From: Cymbomonas tetramitiformis
Lineage: Eukaryota > Chlorophyta > Pyramimonadophyceae > Pyramimonadales > Pyramimonadaceae
Length of the DNA stretch: 29,305 nucleotides
Assembly (NCBI GenBank): GCA_001247695.2
Contig: LGRX02034888.1
Span: forward strand, 1-29,305
Reading direction: 5' to 3'
Below, one piece after another: positions 28,868 to 29,305 of the stretch (position 1 is the first letter of the stretch; every line of letters starts with the position of its first letter). The translations under genes and the position numbers were made by a program. The notes under the pieces are model-generated. The model had not been told where the DNA came from, did no database searches, and saw only the letters and a program-made list of their open reading frames with translations.

Positions 28868-28934
28868 AGCAGGTGGCATGGACGAAATGGCAGGTGGCAT
28901 GGGTGACATGGTAGGTGGCGTGGGTGACATGGCA
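28868..28934. repeat. 21-bp tandem repeat
   Basis: Three copies of a unit like ggtggcatgggtgacatggca. Confidence 0.85.
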
Positions 28935-28957
28935 GGTGGCAAAGGTTATTCACCATA

Positions 28958-28983
28958 AACGCTGCAGCGTATGCTGCAGCGTT
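28958..28983. repeat. 26-bp near-perfect palindrome
   Basis: Arms aacgctgcagc and gctgcagcgtt meet around a gtat centre. It lies between two tandem arrays in a non-coding stretch. Confidence 0.8.
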
Positions 28984-29025
28984 CGATATGGACATGGCAC
29001 AGCAGTCGCCATGGATGTGATCATG

Positions 29026-29108
29026 CCACGGACGCCAGTGAGCGTGCCACGGACGCCAGTGAGCGTGCCACGGGCGCCAGTGAGCGTGCCACGGACGCCA
29101 GTGAGCGC
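29026..29108. repeat. 21-bp tandem repeat, four copies
   Basis: Unit gccacggacgccagtgagcg plus one base, with one variant (gggcgcc). Confidence 0.92.
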
Positions 29109-29211
29109 TCTGCACCATGCAGCATTATTCTGAGCCCCAGCTACAGGTGAAGACGAGAAGACGACAAGGCGTTCGTTAGCTCTGCCATGAGCAGAGCCAC
29201 CTGGGTGAGCC

Positions 29212-29305
29212 GCCTGCTCCAAAGCCTGTGCGGAGACCCGCCTGCTGCAGGGCCTGTGCGGAGACCCGCCTGCTCCAAAGCCTGTGCGGAGACCCGCCTG
29301 CTGCA
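29212..29305. repeat. 28-bp tandem repeat arranged as 56-bp dimers
   Basis: Units at 29212, 29240, 29268 and 29296 alternate between gcctgctccaaag and gcctgctgcaggg followed by cctgtgcggagaccc. The array runs off the right edge. Confidence 0.92.

Larger units (their letters stand above)
28424..29305. other. Upstream intron or flank with short tandem repeats
   Basis: No exon could be supported. Minus-strand frames at 28830-28520 are open but show no domain. The acceptor at 28425 implies that the 5' exons of the gene lie somewhere to the right. Confidence 0.45.

Overview
This window looks like nuclear DNA of an intron-rich, GC-rich eukaryote, most likely a green alga. The evidence is: coding similarity is carried by many short exons joined by GT-AG introns (mostly starting GTGC and ending CAG); a plant-type TTTAGGG telomere motif is present (23427-23446); nearly every long intron or gap carries its own minisatellite; and there is no operon-like structure. 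A prasinophyte such as Cymbomonas would fit, but the sequence alone cannot prove it.

Almost everything recognisable belongs to one very large minus-strand gene, read from about 28423 down to 1299 and incomplete at both ends. In protein order: a beta-propeller-like N-terminal region (28423-27673); a discoidin-like beta-sandwich module (25741-24632); a conserved block of unknown fold (24533-24015); a BIR zinc-finger (core 23864-23781) with the full Cys/Cys/His/Cys set; a poorly resolved stretch (23600-20783); a long helical, HEAT/ARM-like scaffold (20770-15330); an SH3-like/CUB-like series (15234-9260); a SPRY domain (8990-7899 and on); a LamG/concanavalin-like domain (about 7490-6671); a low-complexity linker; and a HECT ubiquitin-ligase module with its conserved pre-HECT region (5037-1299). 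About 30 exon boundaries were worked out by matching splice sites, reading phase and domain continuity. The exon carrying the catalytic cysteine of the HECT C-lobe was not found and probably lies left of the window. The product is best described as a giant HECT-type E3 ubiquitin ligase with substrate- or partner-binding SPRY, LamG, discoidin-like and BIR modules.

The rest is repetitive. The left edge has a 27-bp tandem repeat and an AT-rich foldback element (about 150-610) after the last recognised HECT exon. Introns hold arrays of 8, 13, 14/28, 23, 28-30, 35, 40, 42 and 44 bp units. The largest is a 30-bp satellite (26080-27625, about 48 units) with internal higher-order duplications; because its unit is a multiple of three without stops it produces long spurious open frames on both strands. 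The right edge (28424-29305) shows three short tandem arrays and no exon I can support.
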